Shown piece after piece: positions 1-6,117 of a stretch of 6,170 bases of DNA (positions are counted from its first letter, which is position 1; each line of letters opens with the position of its first letter). The notes under the pieces were generated by a model. It worked only from the letters and a program-made list of their open reading frames with translations. It searched no databases and had not been told where the DNA came from. Source of the DNA: Bdellovibrionaceae bacterium UBA2466 (GTDB lineage: Bacteria > Bdellovibrionota > FAC87 > UBA2466); contig DDPO01000148.1 in assembly GCA_002342225.1 (NCBI GenBank), positions 1-6,170 on the forward strand, written 5' to 3'. A program made the position numbers and the translations under genes.

Positions 1-716
1 AAAATATGCATCGCTTCTGGAAATACATTTGATAGAGCTACTAAATTGATAGGTTCGTTTTCAAACGAAGCCACCAAACTTCCCAACTTATCGATTAAGG
101 ATTTTACATTTTTTTTGTGAGCGACATCTAAAACAGTTCCACTGGGTTTCATGACCAAAGTTGTCTTTTTATCACACCAAGGGAAATGGTCTCGTTTTAA
201 GTTCTGAACTGTCATGTGATGCATTTTGCTTTCTTCTCGGCCTGTGAGGTAAACCAAGTGGGCGCCGAGTTTGAATAGCTTTTGGGTGTATTCCGCAGCC
301 CCAGGGTAGGGTTTATCGTGGGGCAAATAGTCATTGGTGAAAAACCGCTCCCACCAAAACGGTTTAAGCTCAGTTAGGGCTTCTTGTGTGTCAGGATGCT
401 CGGGTTCAAGACCTAGTTTCTGAGCCATGTCTACTAAGGAGTATCCGATGTGTTCAAGAGTCACTTTGTCTAAAACCGATTGAATTTTAAGTTGAGTCTT
501 AGGCTTTTGATTCCATTCCTGAATAATAGCTAGAGTTCGGTGCCCCACTTCGTAAAGGGTGGAATCCAAGTCAAGCAGAACTACCGGAGCCATCCCTCCC
601 TTAGAAAGGGAGAGTCTGTCTTTTATTTTTCGCTCGACAGTTTCTAAGACTTCCTTTGTGGACAGGGGATGAAAAAAACTATTTAAAATCCAATTATTTC
701 GAGAGTATAGCCCCAT
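1..716 (-). CDS. HAD-superfamily hydrolase (phosphatase-like), C-terminus cut off by window edge
   Basis: A minus-strand reading frame stays open from ATG at 716 to the window edge, giving 238 codons and no stop, so it is 3'-truncated here. Residues 45-53 read VVLLDLDST, the HAD motif I, with Asp49 as expected nucleophile and Asp51 as general acid/base. Motif II is YLTGRE with Thr158. Lysines around 190-204 (MKPSG, then HKKNVK) are in the motif III area. FENEP at 218-222 with the following INLVALSNVFP resembles the acidic motif IV of HAD enzymes of this type. About 44 residues precede motif I, and a helical cap-like insert lies between motifs I and II (roughly 60-140). HAD enzymes of this layout hydrolyse phosphate esters or phosphoanhydrides in the cytosol; the substrate cannot be read from sequence. 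It is transcribed divergently from the neighbouring cluster. The start is chosen because AAGGAG lies five bases upstream. The family is fairly sure, the specific function unknown. Confidence 0.8.
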   Translation of the reverse strand, partial: MGLYSRNNWILNSFFHPLSTKEVLETVERKIKDRLSLSKGGMAPVVLLDLDSTLYEVGHRTLAIIQEWNQKPKTQLKIQSVLDKVTLEHIGYSLVDMAQKLGLEPEHPDTQEALTELKPFWWERFFTNDYLPHDKPYPGAAEYTQKLFKLGAHLVYLTGREESKMHHMTVQNLKRDHFPWCDKKTTLVMKPSGTVLDVAHKKNVKSLIDKLGSLVASFENEPINLVALSNVFPEAMHI

Positions 717-721
717 TGAGT

Positions 722-727
722 CTCCTT
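722..727 (-). promoter_or_regulatory. Ribosome binding site of the HAD-family gene
   Basis: On the minus strand these bases read AAGGAG, a full Shine-Dalgarno core, followed by five bases (ACTCA) and then the ATG at 716. This fixes the start. It argues against a later in-frame ATG (residue 42), which sits directly against a GGGAGGG run with no spacer and would leave only six residues before Asp49. Confidence 0.7.
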
Positions 728-746
728 AGTCTGAATAACTTACACT

Positions 747-765
747 ATTTTACGAAGAGTAAAAT
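747..765. repeat. Perfect 7-bp inverted repeat with 5-bp spacer; candidate operator
   Basis: ATTTTAC (747-753), spacer GAAGA, then GTAAAAT (759-765). The arms are perfect reverse complements, and pairing stops at the flanking bases. It lies between the divergent HAD gene and the rightward gene cluster, 31 bases upstream of the HAD start and 66 bases upstream of the 831 start. The left arm read on the minus strand contains TAAAAT, which could serve as a -10 element for the HAD gene, although no -35 is visible at the right distance. A dimeric regulator binding here is inferred. An AT-rich palindrome of this size can also occur by chance. Confidence 0.4.
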
Positions 766-796
766 GAATAAATTTAATCGAAGTTTAGAGGGATGG

Positions 797-805
797 TGTT
801 ATAAC
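797..805 (+). promoter_or_regulatory. Candidate extended -10 promoter of the four-gene cluster
   Basis: The sequence TGTTATAAC fits the extended -10 pattern TGnTATAAT, with TATAAC (800-805) matching five of six positions. No good -35 hexamer is found 16-18 bases upstream, as is common for extended -10 promoters. Transcription would begin near 812, leaving a leader of about 19 bases that holds the ribosome binding site AAGGAG at 820-825. It is the best sigma70-like element before the cluster, but has not been tested. Confidence 0.4.
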
Positions 806-830
806 TAGCCCGCGTAAAGAAGGAGCGAAA

Positions 831-1259
831 ATGCCAAAGTTTCTTGTGAAGTGGTTAGTAACTGCTGCTGCAATTTTAGCAACCCCACACTTAGTCTCAG
901 GAGTTTATATTGACGGTTTGGGTACTGCTTTGGCAGTGGCCGCTGTTTTAGCGCTTCTGAATTTGCTAGTTCGTCCCATTTTGATTTTTATCACATTGCC
1001 ACTCACAGTCGTGAGTCTGGGTTTTTTTCTCCTCGTGATCAATGCAGTGATTTTTAAATGGGCTGGAAGCTTAGTGATGGGAGTTGCAGTCGATTCTTTT
1101 TCGGCTGCTTTTCTAGCTTCGTTGTGGGTGAGTGTCGTGTCTTGGGTGTGTAATTTGTCGCTCAGTCGAGAATCAGGAAAGTACCGCGTTCATGTGAGTC
1201 GCTCCAACCGAGGAAGAGTGATTGATTTAAACTCCGATGGAGAAGGCAACTGGAGATAG
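831..1259 (+). CDS. Small four-helix membrane protein, YvlD / phage-holin-4-superfamily (PF04020)
   Basis: A 142-residue protein with four hydrophobic segments near residues 5-23, 31-47, 50-75 and 88-110. Family-typical features are the Asn-Leu-Leu-Val-Arg-Pro stretch (44-49), ITLPLTVVSLGFF (54-66) and VINA (69-72) at the end of the third segment. These match the YvlD/PF04020 family, named after phage holins by resemblance but found mostly as chromosomal bacterial inner-membrane proteins of unknown function; nothing here suggests lysis or a prophage. Residues 111-142 form a polar tail rich in Arg, Ser and Asp that should lie outside the bilayer. AAGGAG at 820-825 stands five bases before the ATG, which supports the start. 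It is the first gene of a tight cluster, with 21 bases to the next start. Its stop is in the same frame as the next gene. Family call is good; role unknown. Confidence 0.85.
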   Translation: MPKFLVKWLVTAAAILATPHLVSGVYIDGLGTALAVAAVLALLNLLVRPILIFITLPLTVVSLGFFLLVINAVIFKWAGSLVMGVAVDSFSAAFLASLWVSVVSWVCNLSLSRESGKYRVHVSRSNRGRVIDLNSDGEGNWR

Positions 1260-1280
1260 ATTGCTTCGTCCGATTTTCCA

Positions 1281-3644
1281 ATGAAACGCAGCTCAATTAT
1301 TCTATCTGTTATTTCTGGTTTTGTGCTCATTGTTTTCTGGAGCATTGTTTTTGGGCTAACTCGGTTTTTCCCAAACTCCAAAGAGAATCTCAAACGCCCT
1401 ATATTTAAATCGACAGTATCAATCATCAAGGACACTTCTGGTGTCCCCTATATTGAGAGTGATGATTATCGAGATGTTTTGCGTGCTCAGGGTTTAGCCA
1501 CGGCGCGGGACCGATTTTTTCAGATGGAACTCATTCGACGAAAAATGCGGGGACGACTCAGTGAAATTTTTGGTAATAAGGCTCTCGCAATTGATGTTTG
1601 GCATCGAAGATTAGGCTTCTCACAAGTCGCGGTTTTGGCTCTGCAAAAAATGACACCCGAGACCCAAGAGGTATGGGAGTCTTATGCTCAAGGAGTCAAT
1701 GACTACTTAAAAAATGAAACTCTGCCTTGGGAGATCAAACTACTTGGGTATCAACCTGAAATGTGGAGAGCAGAGGATGGATTGCTTGTTGTCTTAAGTA
1801 TGTTTGAGGCTTTAAATGATCCAGATAACTCGGAAGAGCTGGCCTACAATGAACTTCATCGGCAATTTAAGAAATCGGTCATTGAATTCATGACCTGGGA
1901 TTTCGGATTTTTAGATTCTCCTCTTAAAACACCCCCAGGATTTCCGTTTCCAGTCAGAGTGCCTGGAGCTAGCGAAATAAGTTTTAGAACTCAGGCTTTC
2001 ATTCCGTCTGTAAAAAAACCGCAGGATAGAGATGTTTACGGAAGTAATGCATGGGCTGTTGCGGGTATCAAAACTCAAACTGGAAAACCTCTCCTTGCTG
2101 GGGATCCCCATCTAAATTTGACAGTGCCCAACATTTGGTATCGAAGTGAACTTAAATCCAAATCTTTAAATGTGAGAGGGGTCTCTGTTCCTGGAATCCC
2201 CGGAATTGTCATTGGTAGAAATAGCTACATGGCTTGGTCGTTTACAAATTCTCGCGCTGATGTTCAGGATTTTATCCTTTTGGACACTCATTTTGAGCCA
2301 CAGAATGGCTTGGTTTTCAAAGGTAATAAACTGGAATTGTCTGAGCGAAAAGAAACAATTCTCATCAAAGATGGAGAGTCGAAAATAGTCACGTTTTGGG
2401 ACACCCCTTTTGGGCCCTACATCGAGGAGGAAGTTGAAACAAATTTAAAATCGAAGAGAATTCTGCAATGGACTGCTCTCGACCCCAAGGCCCTAGCGGA
2501 ACTAAATCCCCTTGAACTCAATCGAGTTGGAGATTTAGACCAGTTGTGGGACGCACTATCTCGCTGGGGCGGTCCCGTTCAAAATATTCTAGTAGCTACC
2601 CTAGATAATCAGATCGCTTGGGCTATGGTGGGAAAAATTCCTCGGGGAAGGCCTCATCATGGAAAAACAAGCCAGCCGATCATGCAAGGACCTTGGGTTG
2701 GGTATGTTCCTTGGTCTGCAATGCCCAGAGTTGTGAATCCGAAAGAAGGGTTTATTGCGAATGGTAATCAGAACATGTGGCCCGAGGTGCCGGGAAAAGA
2801 AATCTGGGGCCATGACTGGCCTTCTCCAGTGCGGGGTTATCAAATTAAAAGCTTACTGTCTCAAGATATTAAGTTTGATGCCGAGCAAATGGCCAAGATC
2901 CAAAACGATCTCTATTCACCTGTTCACGCATGGTATCGCGACCGTTGGGTTGAGTCGGTGAGCAAGTTATCTACTGAAGCTTTAAAAAATGAGCCTTTAT
3001 TAGATTCGAGTTTAAGCAGGGTTAAATCGTGGGATGGTCTAGCAGCACTTGATTCTTCAATTTATCCCATCATGAAAGAGTTTAGGCTTCAAGTTCAGAA
3101 AAATTGTGTGGCCCCATTTGTTCATCAAACTGCCAGATATCGACAAGAGGAGGTCGAAGATCTTATTTCTAAAGACACGCTAGTTAAAAATCTTCTCGAC
3201 CACAGGCCTATCAATCTCTTAAATCCAAAGTTTGAATCTTGGGATGAACTTATTGTAGTGTCTGCAAAAGAGGCTCTACAGGAGCTAGCGAAAACCCCAA
3301 ATGATTTAGTAGAACTTAAGTGGGGACAACGAAACTTACTTCAGGTTCAGCACCCGTTTTCAAGTCAACTTCCCCAGTTCTTGGTTAGGCTGATCGATTT
3401 ACCCTCAAGAGGAATGTCTGGAGACGGATTAGTGGTTCGTGTGAATAAACCCAAAAATGGTGCTTCGATGAGAATGATCATCGACTTTTCAAATGAGAAA
3501 AACTCTAAATTTTCACAGCCCGGGGGCCAATCGGGATATTTTCTTTCACCGAATTATCAAGATCTGTTTGAAAGTTGGTGGCTTGGGCAGGGAGTAAGTT
3601 TTGAAATGACTAGGATTGAGTCAAAGCAAGTTATTACCCCATAA
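1281..3644 (+). CDS. Penicillin acylase family Ntn-hydrolase, membrane-anchored precursor
   Basis: A 787-residue member of the PF01804 family, which cleaves amide bonds (beta-lactam side chains, acyl-homoserine lactones, other N-acyl compounds) after autocatalytic splitting into alpha and beta chains. Residues 6-27 form a signal anchor without a clear signal-peptidase site, so the catalytic part should face the periplasm. The alpha region has the family stretch DTSGVPYIES, then AQGLATARDRFFQMELIRRK. Processing is expected between Gly254 and Ser255 in YGSNAW, leaving Ser255 as beta-chain Ser1. Counting from it, His23, Thr68-Asn69, Asp73 and Asp76 fall where E. coli penicillin G acylase has conserved positions, the two Asp being calcium ligands. 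Asn496 (beta 242) and Arg518 (beta 264) correspond to its catalytic Asn241 and Arg263, one residue shifted. GMSGDG and QPGGQSG near the C-terminus complete the fold. No Shine-Dalgarno lies at normal spacing, so translation may be coupled to the gene upstream. Substrate is unknown; acyl-homoserine lactone cleavage is only one option. Confidence 0.92.
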   Translation: MKRSSIILSVISGFVLIVFWSIVFGLTRFFPNSKENLKRPIFKSTVSIIKDTSGVPYIESDDYRDVLRAQGLATARDRFFQMELIRRKMRGRLSEIFGNKALAIDVWHRRLGFSQVAVLALQKMTPETQEVWESYAQGVNDYLKNETLPWEIKLLGYQPEMWRAEDGLLVVLSMFEALNDPDNSEELAYNELHRQFKKSVIEFMTWDFGFLDSPLKTPPGFPFPVRVPGASEISFRTQAFIPSVKKPQDRDVYGSNAWAVAGIKTQTGKPLLAGDPHLNLTVPNIWYRSELKSKSLNVRGVSVPGIPGIVIGRNSYMAWSFTNSRADVQDFILLDTHFEPQNGLVFKGNKLELSERKETILIKDGESKIVTFWDTPFGPYIEEEVETNLKSKRILQWTALDPKALAELNPLELNRVGDLDQLWDALSRWGGPVQNILVATLDNQIAWAMVGKIPRGRPHHGKTSQPIMQGPWVGYVPWSAMPRVVNPKEGFIANGNQNMWPEVPGKEIWGHDWPSPVRGYQIKSLLSQDIKFDAEQMAKIQNDLYSPVHAWYRDRWVESVSKLSTEALKNEPLLDSSLSRVKSWDGLAALDSSIYPIMKEFRLQVQKNCVAPFVHQTARYRQEEVEDLISKDTLVKNLLDHRPINLLNPKFESWDELIVVSAKEALQELAKTPNDLVELKWGQRNLLQVQHPFSSQLPQFLVRLIDLPSRGMSGDGLVVRVNKPKNGASMRMIIDFSNEKNSKFSQPGGQSGYFLSPNYQDLFESWWLGQGVSFEMTRIESKQVITP

Positions 3645-3674
3645 ACACCCCACAAACAGAGTAAAAAGGAAACC

Positions 3675-5000
3675 ATGTCAGTCAAATCGGAAAGTCTTTT
3701 AAGAATACGAAAACAGGTAAGAGAGCTGGAACTCAAAGAGCGAACGGCTATTCATCAATGGGATAGGTTTCGTTTAAAATTCCAAAAGGGGCTTTTTTTA
3801 TTGTTCCATGAAGTTGTGAAAGATGATGTTCAGGTGCGAGCAGAATCGATGGCCTATCTGATGCTTTTTTCTATTTTACCTCTTCTCGCGGGAGGGTTTT
3901 TTCTCTTTTCTGTCTTTTCTCAAGTTGGGATGGTTCAGCAAGCTCTGACTACGTTGACAGAGAACTTTTTAAATCAGATTCCAGAGATTCACCGTGATTA
4001 CATTGCAAGTTATATCCGCAGATTCAGTGAAGTCTATTTAACTACACTCATTCAACAAAGCTCAACATTGGGTGTTTTTGCTTTCTCTTTTTTAGCCTGG
4101 GTTGGACTCAAGGTTTATAGCAATATCGATGCAACAATGAACCATATATGGTCTTCCGATAGAAAACGCCCTTGGGTCGAGAAGGCTCGAAACTTTATTG
4201 TTGTCTCTGCGATTGCGCCGATTATTTTAGTGGCCAGTATTTCGCTACCTATTGTGATGAAGCAATTGGTTCAAAAAATATCTTTCATGACTGTTTTAGC
4301 CTCGACGTTCAATTTTGTGAGCAGTGTGGTTCCAGTTCTACTCATTTTTATTACATTGCTAGCGATGTATCGTTATTTGCCTGTGGAGCGAGTGCAGTGG
4401 AAATCGGCGCTTTGGGGAGCCCTCTTTGCGACTGTAGCTCTTGAAATTACAAATATTGCGCTTCAAACCTATTTTAGATTCGGAACTCACTCGGCCTATG
4501 GAAAAGCGGCTATTGTTCCATTAATGGGGTTGTGGGCCTACTTTGTTTGGTTGGTGATCATTTTAGGAGCTGAAGTTTCCTATTTAGTAACCCATGGAAC
4601 AGAGGTTTTAGGTCCAGAAGGGTGGAGCCCATCTTGGCTTGAATGCCGTGGGATATCTAAAATGTTAGCTCGCGCCCAGAATGCCTTTCAAGCAGGCGAG
4701 GGGCCTGTAAGAGTAGGTGCTTTGCAATCCGTAAGTCAGTTAGATTCAGAAAAACTAAAAATTATTTTAGGCGTTCTTGTAAGAGAAAAGTTTTTGGTTC
4801 AATGTCTAGAACCGTCGGAGCCCGAGGAGGAGTATTACAGTGTGGCAAGAGATCTTTCCCAGATGAGAATGGATGAAATACTAAATCCATTCTTCGGTGG
4901 GAAGCTTGGACAAACAGTTGGCGACGCCAAAGGACTGTGGGAAGAATCGATCGATTATTGGTTAAAGTTTTTTAAAGATAAGAACTTACAGAATATCTAA
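3675..5000 (+). CDS. YihY/BrkB family inner-membrane protein with C-terminal soluble domain
   Basis: A 441-residue protein of the PF03631 family (YihY/BrkB, once wrongly called ribonuclease BN). A charged N-terminal stretch (about 1-45) precedes the core. Six membrane segments lie near 58-81, 131-152, 173-195, 211-231, 244-264 and 279-305. Family marks are AESMAYLMLFSILPL (56-70), the polar SNIDATMNHIW stretch (149-159), YRYLP (232-236) and YGKAAIVPLMGLWAYF (275-290) leading into GAEVSYL. E. coli YihY is about 290 residues; the additional C-terminal part here (about 311-441) is soluble and resembles a winged-helix fold at about 325-392 (helices, then LKIILGVLVREKFLVQ and a YYSVARD strand). 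The family's biochemical role is not settled; export or envelope functions have been proposed. AAAGGA at 3665-3670 is four bases before the ATG. It follows the hydrolase by 30 bases and precedes the radical SAM gene by 9. Confidence 0.9.
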   Translation: MSVKSESLLRIRKQVRELELKERTAIHQWDRFRLKFQKGLFLLFHEVVKDDVQVRAESMAYLMLFSILPLLAGGFFLFSVFSQVGMVQQALTTLTENFLNQIPEIHRDYIASYIRRFSEVYLTTLIQQSSTLGVFAFSFLAWVGLKVYSNIDATMNHIWSSDRKRPWVEKARNFIVVSAIAPIILVASISLPIVMKQLVQKISFMTVLASTFNFVSSVVPVLLIFITLLAMYRYLPVERVQWKSALWGALFATVALEITNIALQTYFRFGTHSAYGKAAIVPLMGLWAYFVWLVIILGAEVSYLVTHGTEVLGPEGWSPSWLECRGISKMLARAQNAFQAGEGPVRVGALQSVSQLDSEKLKIILGVLVREKFLVQCLEPSEPEEEYYSVARDLSQMRMDEILNPFFGGKLGQTVGDAKGLWEESIDYWLKFFKDKNLQNI

Positions 5001-5009
5001 GGCGATGAG

Positions 5010-5981
5010 ATGAGTTGGGAACAGGAAATAGCTACTGCTTTTAGAAAGATCGAAGAACTAGTTTCGGAAGGTTTTTTAACGGAAGAGCAAGCGCAGAGGC
5101 TTGAAAGTGTATCGGAAAAGTATCAGTTTTTCCTTCCAAGGTATTATGCGAGCTTAATCGATAAGAGTGATCCGATGTGCCCTATTCGGTTGCAAGCTAT
5201 TCCCCGTTGGGAAGAGAGTCTTTCGAAAAAAGAGGAAATTGCCGATCCCCTGCAGGACTTACAACATCAACCCGTTCCCCGAATCACTCATCGATACGCC
5301 AACCGAGTTCTTCTCCACCTCACACCGAATTGCAGTATGTACTGCCGGTTCTGTTTTAGAAAATCACTTTTAAATGAATTAAAAAGCGATCTCTTTTCGG
5401 GGGCACTGACCGACGCTTTTCAATATTTAAAAAATCAAACTGAGATTCAGGAAGTCATTTTTTCAGGGGGAGATCCCTTTATGGTCAGTGAGGGGGCTCT
5501 TCAACAGACACTTCAAGCCTTGTCTCATATTTCTCACATCAAAAGAGTTCGATTTCACACTCGGGTTCCTGTGACTTTACCATCTCGAGTAAATTCGACT
5601 TTTGTGGATGCTTTGACGAGTACGAGGTTTCGTCCAATCGTGGTGACTCATTTCAATCATCCCAAAGAATTAACTCATCAGGCTCTTGAAGCATTATTTC
5701 GGCTTCGTGAGAAAGCTGTTCTTCTTAATCAGTCGGTTCTTCTAAAAAATGTGAACGATGAAGCACACGTTCTCATCCAGTTGTGTGAAAAACTATTTGA
5801 AGCAGGAGTGTTGCCCTATTACTTGCATCAACTAGATTCGGCTCAAGGTACAAGCCATTTTTATGTGGATGAGGACCGTGGTAGAGCCATTGTGGACGAA
5901 ATGAGAAAACGTCTTCCTGGTTATTTAGTGCCACGATATGTAATTGATATTGTTGGTGATTCGCACAAGAGAGAAGTTTGA
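5010..5981 (+). CDS. KamA/EpmB-family radical SAM aminomutase (lysine 2,3-aminomutase-like)
   Basis: A 323-residue cytosolic enzyme expected to move the alpha-amino group of lysine or a lysyl substrate to the beta carbon, using SAM, a [4Fe-4S] cluster and PLP. The cluster motif is CSMYCRFC with Cys108, Cys112 and Cys115. SGGDP at 152-156 is the SAM-binding glycine motif. Further family stretches are RFHTRVPV, VVTHFNHPKEL, LLNQSVLLKNVND and YYLHQLDSAQGTSHF. Near the C-terminus VPRYVIDIVGDSHK aligns without gaps to the KamA segment ending in the PLP lysine, making Lys320 the PLP ligand. Arg117, Asp276 and Asp313 occupy the places of KamA Arg134, Asp293 and Asp330, which hold the substrate lysine. 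The length is close to EpmB (EF-P lysylation, about 340) and shorter than KamA (about 415). AAGG overlapping the upstream stop (4999-5002) is the likely ribosome binding site, so it is probably coupled to the preceding gene. KamA versus EpmB is undecided. Confidence 0.9.
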   Translation: MSWEQEIATAFRKIEELVSEGFLTEEQAQRLESVSEKYQFFLPRYYASLIDKSDPMCPIRLQAIPRWEESLSKKEEIADPLQDLQHQPVPRITHRYANRVLLHLTPNCSMYCRFCFRKSLLNELKSDLFSGALTDAFQYLKNQTEIQEVIFSGGDPFMVSEGALQQTLQALSHISHIKRVRFHTRVPVTLPSRVNSTFVDALTSTRFRPIVVTHFNHPKELTHQALEALFRLREKAVLLNQSVLLKNVNDEAHVLIQLCEKLFEAGVLPYYLHQLDSAQGTSHFYVDEDRGRAIVDEMRKRLPGYLVPRYVIDIVGDSHKREV

Positions 5982-5990
5982 ATCGAGGGC

Positions 5991-6019
5991 TTTACAAGAT
6001 CGCTTTTCGAGAGGAACAT
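5991..6019 (+). promoter_or_regulatory. Weak candidate promoter of the tRNA-Ser gene
   Basis: TTTACA at 5991-5996 matches five of six bases of the -35 consensus. A 17-base spacer leads to GAACAT (6014-6019), which matches the -10 consensus at only three positions. A start near 6026 would place the mature tRNA about six bases downstream, and the bases between are G-rich (GGGGGC), as in many stable-RNA promoters. The poor -10 keeps confidence low; the tRNA could also be read through from the upstream cluster, since no terminator is evident in 5982-6031. Confidence 0.25.
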
Positions 6020-6031
6020 GGGGGCTCTTTT

Positions 6032-6117
6032 GGAGGGATAGGCAAATTGGTATGCCACCGCATTCGAAATGCGGCGACCGCAAGGTCTTGAGAGTTCGAG
6101 TCTCTCTCCCTCCGCCA
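6032..6117 (+). tRNA. tRNA-Ser (anticodon CGA), reads UCG
   Basis: The full cloverleaf can be folded by hand. The acceptor GGAGGGA (6032-6038) pairs perfectly with TCCCTCC (6107-6113). The D stem is GGC/GCC (6041-6043, 6054-6056), with the conserved GG at 6049-6050. The anticodon stem is CCGCA/TGCGG around loop TTCGAAA (6063-6069), with anticodon CGA at 6065-6067. A 15-base variable arm contains the stem GACC-GCAA-GGTC (6076-6087), the class II hallmark of serine tRNAs. The T stem GAGAG/CTCTC encloses TTCGAGT (6095-6101). Discriminator G6114 is the usual serine identity base and CCA is encoded (6115-6117). The AAA following the wobble pair positions (A36-A37-A38) fits recognition by MiaA for isopentenylation of A37. 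Confidence 0.96.

Noticed and set aside
831..1259. Phage holin, suggesting a prophage lysis cassette
   Set aside because: The family is called holin-like only by resemblance. There is no endolysin, spanin or phage structural gene nearby, and the neighbours are chromosomal housekeeping or envelope types.
1190..1435. Minus-strand 81-codon reading frame across the first gene junction of the cluster
   Set aside because: It overlaps two well-supported plus-strand genes, has no recognisable family features and no reason to be coding.
4172..4444. Plus-strand 90-codon cysteine-rich frame inside the YihY/BrkB gene
   Set aside because: It is a shifted-frame shadow of the membrane helices; the cysteines arise from out-of-frame reading and form no spaced metal-binding pattern.
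3675..5000. Ribonuclease BN
   Set aside because: This is an old misassignment of the YihY/BrkB family; the protein is an integral membrane protein without metallo-beta-lactamase nuclease motifs.
6005..6031. Possible terminator hairpin before the tRNA (AGAG ... CTCTTTT)
   Set aside because: The stem is only four base pairs around a loop of about 12 bases, too weak to call a rho-independent terminator.
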